NCBI GenBank assembly: GCA_002428735.1
Contig: DIXO01000037.1
Location: 1 to 64,000, forward strand
Reading direction: 5' to 3'
Origin: Syntrophaceae bacterium UBA6078
Lineage (GTDB): Bacteria; Desulfobacterota; Syntrophia; Syntrophales; UBA2210
DNA: 64,000 bases
Every line of letters begins with the position of its first letter. The stretch's first letter is position 1. Of this stretch, positions 8,521 through 17,481 are shown one piece after another. A program made the position numbers and the translations under genes. The notes under the pieces are model-generated. The model was not told the DNA's origin. It did not search any database and was given only the letters and a program-made list of their open reading frames with translations.

Positions 8521-9783
8521 ATGACGATAGCCCTCCTGGGAATAAATCACAGAAGCGCTCCCCTCCATATCAGGGAGCGCTTGGCCATATCATGCGGGGA
8601 AGGAGGAAAGCCCTTCGAGGAATTAAAGAAGATTTCGAGAATTCAGGAGGTTTTGTATCTTTCCACCTGTAACCGGGTCGAAGTACTGGTGGACATGGAA
8701 GATGCGGACGAAGGTCTGGAGGGGCTGAAAAAATTCATCACCGCCCATGGGAATCTCTCCTTTGAGGAGATGGAGAAATGCCTCTATGTGTACCGCGGTG
8801 AAGAAGCGGTGCGCCATCTCTTCCGGGTTTCGTCGAGCCTCGACTCGCTGGTCATGGGGGAACCCCAGATTCTGGGACAGGTCAAGGATGCCTACCGCCT
8901 CTGCGTCAAGCAGAAAGCTTCCGGCGTCATATTGAACAAACTGCTCCACCATGCCTTTCGAGTGGCCAAGCGCGTGAGAACCGAGACCTCCATAGCGAAC
9001 AATGCCGTTTCTGTCAGCTTTGCCGCTGTCGAGCTCGCCAAAAAGATTTTCGGAACCCTTCAGGGGAAGCAGGTGCTCCTCATCGGAGCAGGGGAGATGG
9101 CGGAACTCGCGTCACGACACCTCGTGGACAACGGTGTCAACCGAATGATCTTTATCAATCGCACTTACGAGAACGCTGTCAGGCTGGCAAATGATTTTCA
9201 GGGAACCCCGGTCGAGTTTGATCTTATAGATACGCAATTGGGGGAAGCGGATATTGTAATCAGTTCCACAGGATCACTGGATTGCATCATATCAGCTGAT
9301 ATGGTCGAGGCGGCGCTGCGCAGACGGAAGAACCGTCTGCTCTTTCTCATCGACCTGGCTGTTCCCCGGGACATCGACCCTGTCGCCGGCGATATCGACA
9401 ATGTCTATCTGTATAATATCGATGATCTCCAGGGGGTTGTTGACCAGAATACGCAGGGTCGGCTCCGGGAGGCGCGCAAGGCGCAGTCCATTGTTGACGA
9501 GGAAGTTGCAAAATTCTCGGAGTGGTACGCTACCCTTGAGGTTGTCCCGACCATTGTGGACCTGAAGGGCAAGGCCGAAGAGATCGTCAAGCGAGAGATG
9601 GAGAAGTCCCACGGGTGGATGAAGAATATTGAAGAAGAGGAACGGAAGAATATAGAAATACTTGTAAACTCGATCGTCAACAAGATTCTCCACGATCCTG
9701 TCGTGGGGTTGAAAAAGGAGAGCCGCAACGGCGGAGCAGATCCCTATGTCGCGGCCGTCAAGAAACTGTTCAGGCTGAAATAG
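8521..9783 (+). CDS. hemA: Glutamyl-tRNA reductase
   Basis: First committed enzyme of C5-pathway tetrapyrrole synthesis, reducing glutamyl-tRNA to glutamate-1-semialdehyde. Motifs: LGINHRSAPL at the N-terminus, the catalytic cysteine in LSTCNRVEVL, GEPQILGQVKDAY, and the NADPH-binding LLIGAGEMAELASRHL. A C-terminal dimerisation helix is present. The frame is open far upstream into the ccsA-like gene; ATG 8521 is the family start (420 aa). The other early heme genes (hemC, hemB) are not in the window. Confidence 0.96.
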   Translation: MTIALLGINHRSAPLHIRERLAISCGEGGKPFEELKKISRIQEVLYLSTCNRVEVLVDMEDADEGLEGLKKFITAHGNLSFEEMEKCLYVYRGEEAVRHLFRVSSSLDSLVMGEPQILGQVKDAYRLCVKQKASGVILNKLLHHAFRVAKRVRTETSIANNAVSVSFAAVELAKKIFGTLQGKQVLLIGAGEMAELASRHLVDNGVNRMIFINRTYENAVRLANDFQGTPVEFDLIDTQLGEADIVISSTGSLDCIISADMVEAALRRRKNRLLFLIDLAVPRDIDPVAGDIDNVYLYNIDDLQGVVDQNTQGRLREARKAQSIVDEEVAKFSEWYATLEVVPTIVDLKGKAEEIVKREMEKSHGWMKNIEEEERKNIEILVNSIVNKILHDPVVGLKKESRNGGADPYVAAVKKLFRLK

Positions 9784-9952
9784 ACGCTTTGCCACCCCCT
9801 TGCTTCCGGCGTAGCGCTTTCTCCGTGACGCTTCCCTGAAACTCGGTCTTTGAGTGCGATGCCGGTGGAAAAACCAATAAAAAAGCGGTCGGATTGCACG
9901 TCCCCGAATTCAAGGTGACGAGGGTTTTCCCTGGGAGAAGATGGGTAGAAGT

Positions 9953-9990
9953 AAAAAGGGCACCATGGTGATAACCATGAATGCCCTTTT
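9953..9990 (-). terminator. Rho-independent terminator of cspA
   Basis: On the minus strand AAAAGGGCA pairs with TGCCCTTTTT, with an inner CATGG/CCATG pairing, and the hairpin runs into a T-tract. It lies about 20 bases after the cold-shock gene stop. Confidence 0.8.
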
Positions 9991-10010
9991 CTTGAACGTG
10001 TAATGTTATA

Positions 10011-10214
10011 TTATTTTATGACCTTGACGTTGGTAGCTGACGGGCCTTTTGCGCCTTGCTCGATGTCGAACGACACGCGCTGATTTTCCTCCAACGTTCT
10101 GAAACCTTCGCTCTGGATAGCGCTGTAGTGAACAAAAACATCGCCACCTTCATCGTTTTCGATGAAGCCGAAGCCCTTACTTGAATTGAACCACTTCACG
10201 GTACCTTCAGACAC
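10011..10214 (-). CDS. Cold-shock protein (CspA family)
   Basis: 67-aa single-domain OB-fold nucleic-acid-binding protein. RNP1 (KGFGFIE) and RNP2 (VFVHYSAI) are intact, and the protein starts MSEGTVKWFNSSKGFGF as family members do. An AGGAGG-like site lies just upstream. The gene has a candidate promoter about 170 bases upstream, leaving a long untranslated leader as expected for thermoregulated csp messages, and its own terminator, so it is monocistronic. Confidence 0.95.
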   Translation of the reverse strand: MSEGTVKWFNSSKGFGFIENDEGGDVFVHYSAIQSEGFRTLEENQRVSFDIEQGAKGPSATNVKVIK

Positions 10215-10386
10215 TATGGCAACCCTCCTTTCGTGATTTTTCTAAAGTAGGATCGCCCGCATGTAAGAAGAACAGTGAAGTCCGAAAATCCAGATGTCCA
10301 AAATTGTTCCTTGAAATGTCTCAATCCTAACTTTATGTGCCCTCCCCCTATCTGTAAGCAAGGGCACTTTTCTACACTGCCGGGTA

Positions 10387-10414
10387 ACTATATAGTATTT
10401 TTAGGGTAAGTCAA
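10387..10414 (-). promoter_or_regulatory. Sigma70-type promoter for cspA with long leader
   Basis: On the minus strand TTGACT (10409-10414), a 16-base spacer, then TATAGT (10387-10392). Transcription would start near 10380, giving a leader of roughly 165 bases before the cspA ATG at 10214. Long leaders that refold at low temperature are known in this family; whether this one does so is not shown. Confidence 0.55.
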
Positions 10415-10499
10415 GTCCTTTTTTAATGACTCTTTTTATGCCTTTTCCGTGAATCCCGGCTCCCCGCCTCTCCTGAAAGAAAAGAAGCCCTGTCTGACC

Positions 10500-11186
10500 T
10501 TATCCCCCTCCACGTTTCATCTGTTCAAGGATCTGGGGGATCGTTTTCCCGTCTGAGCACACCTGCCTGATGGCCTTCGAGAGGGTTTTGCTGATCTGCT
10601 CCCCCAGCATCTCCTCGGAAAAACTGACATGTGCCAGCGAAGAAGACGCCTCAGCCTCCGTCCTGCGGAGTATCCTGGCGTTTCGGGTATCCGCGAAGAC
10701 GATGGTCAATTTCACATCCGTCCGGTACGTTTTCTTGAAACCTTCCTTGTGGCAGACGATCTCGAGCCGATCGATGGAGCCACCGATCAGAAGGGCTGTT
10801 CCCCACAGTTTATCGATAGAGTCGCTTCGGAGATTCCATGCGGGGCTCTCCGGGGAGAGGGAATAACCCTCCTCCGAGAGGCATTGCCTGACGCCGTCGG
10901 TAACCGCGTCAGCGGGTCTTCGCTCTTTCGGCGTGACGGGGATTGCCTTCCCGTCGGGAAGAGTGACCGTGCCGATGCGTATCGTATCGGCGACAGCTCT
11001 CGCGTCGATGAACATGGCCACGGTAACGGGAATATTACCCGATCTGGCAGTTGGAGAAGGGGGTGTTTCCTGCGGCAGGTACTTCATGCTGATCGTGTAC
11101 AGGTTGACGGGGGCGCAGGAAAACAGGAGCATCGTCAACAAAAGCACCAGTCCGGGCGCAACGGCACACAAGCGAAAACGGTTCAT
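10500..11186 (-). CDS. Putative outer-membrane lipoprotein
   Basis: 228-aa exported protein with a type II signal peptide: basic start MNRFR, hydrophobic VLLLTMLLF, and lipobox LFSC with the lipidated Cys near residue 24. The mature part has a segment resembling YajG-like lipoproteins (VTVAMFIDARAVADTIRIGTV), then mixed alpha/beta sequence ending in a charged helix. ATG 11186 follows AGGAGGG at ideal spacing; the open frame reaches 11285 but without a better start. Monocistronic and divergent from galE. Specific role unknown. Confidence 0.7.
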   Translation of the reverse strand: MNRFRLCAVAPGLVLLLTMLLFSCAPVNLYTISMKYLPQETPPSPTARSGNIPVTVAMFIDARAVADTIRIGTVTLPDGKAIPVTPKERRPADAVTDGVRQCLSEEGYSLSPESPAWNLRSDSIDKLWGTALLIGGSIDRLEIVCHKEGFKKTYRTDVKLTIVFADTRNARILRRTEAEASSSLAHVSFSEEMLGEQISKTLSKAIRQVCSDGKTIPQILEQMKRGGG

Positions 11187-11354
11187 GGCGATCCCTCCTT
11201 CTGAGGCTTCTCTTTCCAAGTAATAACTGTACGTAAGTATCTTCCCGGTGTCAACCGGAAATGGAGAAGAAAAAGGGATGGTCAAGGTGATCCCTTCTGC
11301 GACGTTGCCTTCTTCCTCAAAAATGTGCTACTGTCCGCCCCGGGAGATCGGGAC

Positions 11355-12371
11355 ATGCGAGACACACGGATACTGGTGACGGGCGGAGCCGGATATATCG
11401 GAAGCCACACCTGTCTGGCCCTGCTTGAGGCGGGGTATGACGTGGTCGTTGTCGATAGCCTCGTCAACAGCAAGGAGGAATCGCTCAGAAGGGTTCAGCA
11501 GATCGCGGGCAGATCTCTGACCTTTCATCAGGCGGATCTGCTGGATGCCGAGGCCCTTGACAGCGTGTTTAAAAACACCCCGATCGACGCGGTCATCCAC
11601 TTCGCGGGGCTGAAGGCGGTGGGGGAATCCGTCGCCGTGCCGCTTCGCTACTATTACAACAACGTTACGGGGACGCTTCATCTGTGCGAGACGATGCGCC
11701 GGCACGGCGTCAGGAAGATAGTCTTCAGCTCCTCCGCGACGGTCTATGGAGAACCCCGAACGGTCCCGATCACGGAGGAGTTCCCCCTGGCGCCCGCCAA
11801 CCCGTACGGTCGGACGAAGCTGATGATCGAAGAGATCCTGGGCGACATACCCGCATCCGGTGAGGCGTGGGACATCGCCCTCCTGCGGTATTTCAATCCG
11901 GTGGGGGCCCATCCAAGCGGTCTGATCGGGGAAGACCCGAACGGCATACCGAACAATCTCTTCCCCTACATTGCGCAGGTCGCGGTCGGCAAACGGGAGA
12001 AACTTTCAGTCTTCGGCAACGACTATCCCACGGCAGACGGGACGGGCGTCAGGGATTATATCCACGTCATGGACCTGGCGGAGGGACACCTGAAGGCGCT
12101 GAAAAAACTGGCATCGAATCCCGGTATCGTCATATACAATCTCGGAACCGGACGGGGATACAGCGTCCTTGAGATTGTCGATCAGTTTCAGGAGGCCTCC
12201 GGCCGAACGATACCCTATGAGATCGTGGGCCGCCGCGCGGGCGATATCGCGGCCTGTTATGCCGATCCCGCGAAGGCGAAGCGGGATATGGAATGGTCGG
12301 TCACACGGGGAATCGAGGAGATGTGCGCCGACGCGTGGCGCTGGCAGTCCCGCAATCCTGACGGATATTAA
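11355..12371 (+). CDS. galE: UDP-glucose 4-epimerase
   Basis: Short-chain extended dehydrogenase that interconverts UDP-glucose and UDP-galactose, feeding surface polysaccharide. Seen: the NAD-binding VTGGAGYIGSHTC, the catalytic Ser region FSSSATVYG, the YxxxK pair in NPYGRTKLMIEE, and the C-terminal NLGTGRGYSVLE. ATG 11355 with GGGAG upstream is preferred to a GTG at 11325. 338 aa is normal. It is followed 23 bases later by polA. Confidence 0.94.
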   Translation: MRDTRILVTGGAGYIGSHTCLALLEAGYDVVVVDSLVNSKEESLRRVQQIAGRSLTFHQADLLDAEALDSVFKNTPIDAVIHFAGLKAVGESVAVPLRYYYNNVTGTLHLCETMRRHGVRKIVFSSSATVYGEPRTVPITEEFPLAPANPYGRTKLMIEEILGDIPASGEAWDIALLRYFNPVGAHPSGLIGEDPNGIPNNLFPYIAQVAVGKREKLSVFGNDYPTADGTGVRDYIHVMDLAEGHLKALKKLASNPGIVIYNLGTGRGYSVLEIVDQFQEASGRTIPYEIVGRRAGDIAACYADPAKAKRDMEWSVTRGIEEMCADAWRWQSRNPDGY

Positions 12372-12394
12372 ATAGAAAGCCGAAGATCGGTATC

Positions 12395-15085
12395 ATGACT
12401 GAAAACCCCTCACAGCCCTCGGTATTTCTTGTGGACGGGACGAATTATATCTATCGGGCCTTCTACGCGATTCGCGGGCTTGCCACCTCCCGGGGATTCC
12501 CCACCAACGCGATCTACGGATTTACGAACATGCTGATGAAACTCTGCCGCGACTGGACGCCCGATTATATCGCCGTCGCCTTTGATGCGAAGGGGCCCAC
12601 CTTCCGGCACGAGGCCTACGATCAGTACAAGGCAACCCGGAGGGCCATGCCCGATGAACTCCGCCCTCAGATCGATCCCATCAAGGATATCGTGCGCGGG
12701 TTTTCCATCACGGTCATCGAAGAACAGGGGGTTGAGGCGGATGACATCATCGGGACTCTGGCGAGGCGGTTCGGCGAAGCGGGAATGAAAGTGGTCATCG
12801 CCTCCGGCGACAAGGATCTGATGCAACTCGTCTCGGACAATATCCTGATGGTTGATACGATGAAGGATATTTCCTACGATGTTGACGGGGTCAGGAAACG
12901 GTTCGGCGTGGGCCCTGATCGGGTAACTGATATCCTGGGGCTCGCGGGAGACACATCCGATAACGTTCCCGGTATCCCCGGCGTGGGCGAGAAAACGGCC
13001 CTCAAACTGTTGAATCAGTTCGGTTCTCTGGAAGGTGTCCTGGAAAATGCGGAAAAGGTAACGGGGAAAGGGCTGAGCGAAAAACTGAAAGAATTTGCCG
13101 ATCAGGCCCGGATGAGCAGGGAACTGGTCACAATCAGGACTGACGTGCCGATTGATTTTGACCTCAAGAATCTCCGGTTTAAAGAGCCCGACGCGGAGGC
13201 CCTGAAGGAGATCTTCCGCAGATTCGAGTTCCCCGGCCTCATCGCCCGGCTGGGGGAGGAAGGCCGGAAAGAGGAAGAGAAGGAGGGAGATTACCGCCTG
13301 ATCACGGGTGATAAGGAGCGTGCCTCGTTTCTCGATGAAATGCGCGGTGCCGAAGAATTCGCTTTCGATCTGCAGCTGACCTCCGATGATGCGGTGCGTG
13401 CCGGGATCGTGGGGATTTCCCTCTGCCTGCGAGCGGGGAAGGCCGGCTATATTCCCCTGACCCACTCGGGGGAGGGAGTTCACAAGGGGTTTGACGCGGA
13501 CGCCGCTCTGGCGGATGTCGGAGAACTCCTCTCCGACGGGGCGTTGAAAAAATTCGTACACGACTACAAGGCTGCGATCCTCGCCCTCGGACGCAGGGGG
13601 ATCGTCCTGAAGGGGGAGGCGCGGGATGTCATGCTGGCCTCGTATGTCCTCGATCCTTCCCGTCGCGGGTATGACCTGCCCGATCTCGTCCGGGAGCAGT
13701 ATGGCATTACCATCCCCTCCCGCAAGGACCTGACGGGGGGCGGCGCCAAGGAAATCCCGTTCGCTGCCGTTTCTCTCGAAGAAGCGGCCCCGTACGCCTG
13801 CCGCCGGGCGGACTTTATCTTCCGGCTCGCCCCGCTCCTCGCCGAACAGATGGAGAAGGCGGGACTGAAGGAGCTCTTCGATGACGTCGAGATGCCTCTT
13901 ATTGGAGTGCTGGCCGCGATGGAGAAGAAAGGGGTTCTCCTCGATCTGGATCTCCTGGGGGAGATGTCGGGGCAGTTGGGGCAGCTCCTGGAGATCTCCG
14001 AGGAGAAGATTTACCGCCTGGCCGGGGAACGGTTCAACATCAACTCGCCGAAACAGCTCCAGGTGGTCCTCTTCGAGAAGCTCGGCCTCCCCCGGGGGAG
14101 GAAGACGAAGGCGGGGTACTCGACGGACGTGGATGTCCTGACCAATCTCGCGCGGTCCTATGAGCTTCCGGCGGAGATTCTCGCCTATCGCAGCCTGATG
14201 AAACTCAGGTCGACCTATGTCGACGCCCTTCCCCTCCTCGTCAATCCGGAGACGGGGCGAGTCCACACCTCGTACAACCAGACGATGACGGCCACGGGGA
14301 GGCTCTCGAGCAGCAATCCCAATCTCCAGAACATCCCGATCAGGACGACCGAGGGGAAGCGGATCCGCCAGGCCTTCATCGCCCCCGAAGGATTTCGAAT
14401 CGTCTCCGCCGACTATTCCCAGATCGAGCTGCGCATCTTGGCCCACCTCTCCGGGGACAAACTGCTCCTGGCAGCGTTCCGGTCGGGGGACGATATCCAC
14501 ACGAAGACCGCCTCCGACATATTCGGCGTCTTTCCGGGGATGGTCAGCGAGGAGATGCGCCGAGAGGCGAAGGTGATCAACTTCGGCGTCATCTACGGGA
14601 TGAGTGCCTTCGGCCTCTCCCGTGAGCTGAACATCAGCCAGAAAAAGGCGCAGGAGTACATCGACGGCTACTTTTCCCGCTTCTCCGGCGTCCATGCCTT
14701 CATCAAAGGGCTGGTGGAGGGGGCGCGCGAGCGGGGATTCGTCACGACGCTCCTGAATCGCCGGCGCTATCTTCCGGATATCAACGGCTCGAACGCCCAG
14801 GTCCGACAGTTTGCCGAGCGGACGGCGATCAACACCCCCATACAGGGGACGGCGGCCGACCTGATCAAGGTGGCGATGCTCGGTATCGCCGGGGAGATCG
14901 AGGAGCGGAAGCTGGCCGCCCGGATGATCATGCAGGTGCACGACGAACTTGTCTTCGAGGTCCCCGCAGGGGAAGTGGAGGAGGTCATGGACCTCGTGAG
15001 GCGACAGATGGAGGGGGTGATCGAGCTGCAGGTGCCCCTGAAGGTGGAGATCGCCTCCGGGAAGAACTGGGACGAGGCGCACTGA
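12395..15085 (+). CDS. polA: DNA polymerase I (proofreading site degenerate)
   Basis: 896-aa family A polymerase with an N-terminal 5'-3' exonuclease (about 1-290, with DGTNYIYRAFYAI, EADDIIGTLA and GDTSDNVPGIPGVGEKTA), a 3'-5' exonuclease-like middle domain (about 300-490) and a polymerase domain (500-896) with DYSQIELRILAHLSGD, the KVINFGVIYGMSAFGL finger helix and MQVHDELVFE. The middle domain has lost expected acidic ligands: DxE is D325-L-Q327, motif II lacks its Asp (K392-A-A), and motif III reads YACRR (467-471) instead of YxxxD. Proofreading is therefore probably absent, as in several other PolA lineages. Functions in Okazaki-fragment processing and repair. Confidence 0.95.
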   Translation: MTENPSQPSVFLVDGTNYIYRAFYAIRGLATSRGFPTNAIYGFTNMLMKLCRDWTPDYIAVAFDAKGPTFRHEAYDQYKATRRAMPDELRPQIDPIKDIVRGFSITVIEEQGVEADDIIGTLARRFGEAGMKVVIASGDKDLMQLVSDNILMVDTMKDISYDVDGVRKRFGVGPDRVTDILGLAGDTSDNVPGIPGVGEKTALKLLNQFGSLEGVLENAEKVTGKGLSEKLKEFADQARMSRELVTIRTDVPIDFDLKNLRFKEPDAEALKEIFRRFEFPGLIARLGEEGRKEEEKEGDYRLITGDKERASFLDEMRGAEEFAFDLQLTSDDAVRAGIVGISLCLRAGKAGYIPLTHSGEGVHKGFDADAALADVGELLSDGALKKFVHDYKAAILALGRRGIVLKGEARDVMLASYVLDPSRRGYDLPDLVREQYGITIPSRKDLTGGGAKEIPFAAVSLEEAAPYACRRADFIFRLAPLLAEQMEKAGLKELFDDVEMPLIGVLAAMEKKGVLLDLDLLGEMSGQLGQLLEISEEKIYRLAGERFNINSPKQLQVVLFEKLGLPRGRKTKAGYSTDVDVLTNLARSYELPAEILAYRSLMKLRSTYVDALPLLVNPETGRVHTSYNQTMTATGRLSSSNPNLQNIPIRTTEGKRIRQAFIAPEGFRIVSADYSQIELRILAHLSGDKLLLAAFRSGDDIHTKTASDIFGVFPGMVSEEMRREAKVINFGVIYGMSAFGLSRELNISQKKAQEYIDGYFSRFSGVHAFIKGLVEGARERGFVTTLLNRRRYLPDINGSNAQVRQFAERTAINTPIQGTAADLIKVAMLGIAGEIEERKLAARMIMQVHDELVFEVPAGEVEEVMDLVRRQMEGVIELQVPLKVEIASGKNWDEAH

Positions 15086-15106
15086 GCGACCCGCGTGTAA
15101 ATACAA

Positions 15107-15122
15107 CCCCCGGCTTCGGGGG
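15107..15122 (+). terminator. Possible terminator after polA
   Basis: A GC-rich stem CCCCCG-GCTT-CGGGGG lies 21 bases after the polA stop, but it is followed by GCGCCTTTG rather than a true T-run, so termination would be weak. Confidence 0.35.
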
Positions 15123-15165
15123 GCGCCTTTGAATCCGTACAGAATCGAGGAGGGAGAACAAAAGG

Positions 15166-15882
15166 ATGGCGATTATCGAATGGAAGAAAGATGGAACGGT
15201 CGCGGTCATGACGATGAATACGGGTGAGAACCGGCACAATCCCGATTTCAACCGGGTGATCCTGGAGATTTTTGACGAAATCGAGGCTGATGAGGAGACC
15301 TCCTCTGTAGTCATCACCTCAAACGACCAGAAAAACTGGTCCCTGGGGATCGATGTGGAATGGATCATGGGGGCCATGGGGAGGGGCGAGATGGAGGCAG
15401 TCAAAGGGTTCACCTACGGCCTGGGAAAGATATTCACCCGCATCCTGGAGTTTCCGATGCCCGTGATCGCCGCGATGAACGGACATGCCTTCGGGGACGG
15501 AACGATCATGGCCTGCGCCTGCGACTTCCGGTTCATGAAGGCGGACCGGGGGTACTTCTGTTTCCCCGAGGTGGATATCAATATCCCGTTTCTCCCCTCG
15601 ATGATTGCCATCATCAGGAAGGCGATCCCTTCCTACAAGTTGTATGAACTGGTCTGCACCGGCAAAAGGGCCACCGCGAAGGAGCTTGAGGAAAGCCACG
15701 TGATCGTCAAGGCCTGTCCGGATGCCGGGGCCCTCTTTGCGGATGCGATTGCCTTCGCCCGGACCTTCACCAAGGGACGGTGGATATTCGGGGAGAACAA
15801 GCGTCGCTTCCACAGACATATCATCGAGATCATCGAGAGGGAAGATCCGGCGTTCATAGAGAACCCCGCTCAATGGAAATAA
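15166..15882 (+). CDS. Enoyl-CoA hydratase/isomerase family protein
   Basis: 238-aa crotonase-fold protein. The oxyanion-hole stretch around AMNGHAFGDGTIMACACDFRFM and the FCFPEVDINIPF block are clear, and the N-terminal MNTGENRHNPDFN matches delta3,delta2-enoyl-CoA isomerases more closely than hydratases. The usual pair of catalytic glutamates of hydratases is not obvious; one acidic residue follows in the PEVDI segment. Likely substrate is a fatty acyl-CoA. AGGAGGGAG lies upstream of ATG 15166, and the stop overlaps the start of the next gene by ten bases, so the two are coupled. Confidence 0.82.
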   Translation: MAIIEWKKDGTVAVMTMNTGENRHNPDFNRVILEIFDEIEADEETSSVVITSNDQKNWSLGIDVEWIMGAMGRGEMEAVKGFTYGLGKIFTRILEFPMPVIAAMNGHAFGDGTIMACACDFRFMKADRGYFCFPEVDINIPFLPSMIAIIRKAIPSYKLYELVCTGKRATAKELEESHVIVKACPDAGALFADAIAFARTFTKGRWIFGENKRRFHRHIIEIIEREDPAFIENPAQWK

Positions 15883-17135
15883 GAACGGTTATCATTGTCG
15901 GAGGAGGCCCGTCCGGGATGATGGCGGCCGGGCAGGCCGCCACGGCGGGCGTACGGACGTTTCTCCTGGAAAAGATGCCCCGCCTCGGCAGAAAGCTCGC
16001 GATTACGGGGAAGGGGCGGTGCAATCTCACCAACGTGGCCTCCGCCGCCGAGTTTATTTCACACTTCGGGGATACCGGTCCCTTTCTCAGGCAGGCCTTC
16101 CACCGTTTTTCAAACGATGACCTCGTGGCGTTCTTCGAGGAACTGGGGGTGCCCACAGTCGTCGAGCGTGGGGGAAGGATCTTTCCGACAAGCGGCCGGG
16201 CGCGCGACGTGGTCGACGCCCTGACGGGATGGATTCGCCGGCAGGGGGTGACGGTGTACAGCGGGGCGTCCATTCAGGACCTCATCGTTGAAGGGAAGCG
16301 GGTAGGCGGCGTCCGCGATTCAGCGGGACGGAACTATCACGCCGATGCGGTGATTGTCTCGACCGGAGGCGTGTCGTATCCCGCCACGGGTTCGACAGGG
16401 GACGGATATCGCCTGGCAGCCTCGGCGGGACATACGGTAGTACCGATTCGCCCCGCCCTGGTTCCCTTGGAGACAAGGGGAGATACGGCGGTGCGCCTGC
16501 AGGGTCTCAGTCTTCGCAACGTGAAAGTCCTTATTTTTGTTGGGGGGAACAGGAGTGCCGAGGCTTTTGGCGAGATGCTTTTTACCCACTTCGGCATATC
16601 GGGGCCGGTCATTCTCACCCTCAGCCGAAAGGTCGTGGACGCCCTGCGGCACGGAAAAAAAGTGGGTCTTTCCATCGATCTGAAGCCCGCCCTTGATGAG
16701 CGTGTATTGGATGAACGCCTCCTGCGCGATTTTGATCACCACGGAAAACGGAAGTTCGAAACGCTGCTCAAGGGGCTCCTCCCCGCGAAAATGATCCCCC
16801 TCTGTGTGGAACAGGTCGGCATCCCGCCGGAGCGGCGGGGTCACCAGATCACGGCGCGGGAGCGAGAGCATCTGAGAGGGTGGCTCAAGGATTTCCGCAT
16901 GGAGGTCACGGGGGTCCGTCCCGTGGACGAGGCGATCGTCACGGCCGGGGGGGTCGATACGCAGGAGATCGATCCCCGGACCATGGCATCGCGCCTCTTG
17001 GAAGGGCTCTACTTCGCGGGAGAGGTTATGGATGTGGACGCCGATACGGGAGGATACAACCTTCAGGCTGCCTTCTCCACGGGATGGCTCGCGGGGAGAT
17101 CTGCGGCCGCAGGGGACAGACAGCGCGTTGAATGA
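15873..17135 (+). CDS. BaiN/HI0933-like FAD-dependent oxidoreductase
   Basis: 420-aa flavoprotein. An N-terminal dinucleotide-binding motif (VIIVGGGPSGMMAAGQAA), then KLAITGKGRCNLTN, GRIFPTSGRARDVVDAL, VSTGGVSYPATGSTGDGY and a C-terminal GGVDTQEIDPRTMASRLLEGLYFAGEVMDVDADTGGYNLQAAFSTG are the family signature. Described members include flavoproteins of bile-acid dehydroxylation, but most are of unknown substrate. Its ATG overlaps the stop of the enoyl-CoA isomerase-like gene; it converges on the small heavy-metal-associated gene, leaving 19 bases between stops. Confidence 0.88.
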   Translation: MEIRTVIIVGGGPSGMMAAGQAATAGVRTFLLEKMPRLGRKLAITGKGRCNLTNVASAAEFISHFGDTGPFLRQAFHRFSNDDLVAFFEELGVPTVVERGGRIFPTSGRARDVVDALTGWIRRQGVTVYSGASIQDLIVEGKRVGGVRDSAGRNYHADAVIVSTGGVSYPATGSTGDGYRLAASAGHTVVPIRPALVPLETRGDTAVRLQGLSLRNVKVLIFVGGNRSAEAFGEMLFTHFGISGPVILTLSRKVVDALRHGKKVGLSIDLKPALDERVLDERLLRDFDHHGKRKFETLLKGLLPAKMIPLCVEQVGIPPERRGHQITAREREHLRGWLKDFRMEVTGVRPVDEAIVTAGGVDTQEIDPRTMASRLLEGLYFAGEVMDVDADTGGYNLQAAFSTGWLAGRSAAAGDRQRVE

Positions 17136-17154
17136 GACTTCCGGACCGGCCTTT

Positions 17155-17478
17155 TCAGGGGGTAAGGGTGTCCTCCGTTGGCGGCACTTCAATCGCTTCC
17201 CGTACTTGGAATTTCCCCTCTTCGATCCGCCGTATGATCTCCTCGATTGGGATCATCGAGTCTTCGAATTTCACTCGCACCGTTTCTGCCTCGGCGTTTA
17301 GCCTGAAGGCGATGATCTCTGTCTTTTTCAGGATAGAACTTATCCTGGCCCTTCCCGATCAGCCCCAGCACCCGGATACCTTCAGATCATAAGCCCTGAC
17401 GGCGGCAAAAGAACTCTGGGCATATGCGCCAAGAAGCAGGCATAGGAAAAGCGCAATGGTTGTCCTTCGTGCAGTCAT
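17155..17478 (-). CDS. Putative selenoprotein: periplasmic heavy-metal-associated (MerP-like) protein with CxxU
   Basis: 107 codons including one in-frame TGA at codon 40 (17359-17361). The translation has a signal peptide (residues 1-25, ending QSSFAA), then a MerP/HMA-like domain: YDLKVSG, CWG-U in place of the metal-binding CxxC, a helix, a beta strand ETVRVKFEDS and a second helix IPIEEIIRRIEEGK. The TGA sits where the second metal-binding Cys is expected. Eleven bases after the TGA a perfect 7-bp hairpin with loop AGTTC begins (17329-17347), placed like a bacterial SECIS. The ATG follows the PpiD-like stop by three bases. Alternative: a nonsense-mutated pseudogene. Selenocysteine genes are not in this window. 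Confidence 0.72.
17329..17347 (-). promoter_or_regulatory. SECIS-like hairpin downstream of in-frame TGA
   Basis: On the minus strand CAGGATA-AGTTC-TATCCTG forms a perfect 7-bp stem with a 5-base loop. The loop G is the second loop base and follows the TGA by 19 intervening bases, close to the geometry of the E. coli fdhF element (18). This is what SelB-dependent decoding needs; binding has not been shown. Confidence 0.6.
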
Positions 17479-17481
17479 CGG

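Noticed and set aside
12410..15106. A very long open frame (898 codons) on the minus strand
   Set aside because: It is the complement of polA; GC-rich third positions keep the opposite strand open. The plus strand encodes a full DNA polymerase I.
17189..17371. A frameshift explanation for the interrupted heavy-metal-associated gene
   Set aside because: Checked codon by codon: sequence before and after the stop is in the same frame, so only a single TGA interrupts it and no frameshift is needed.
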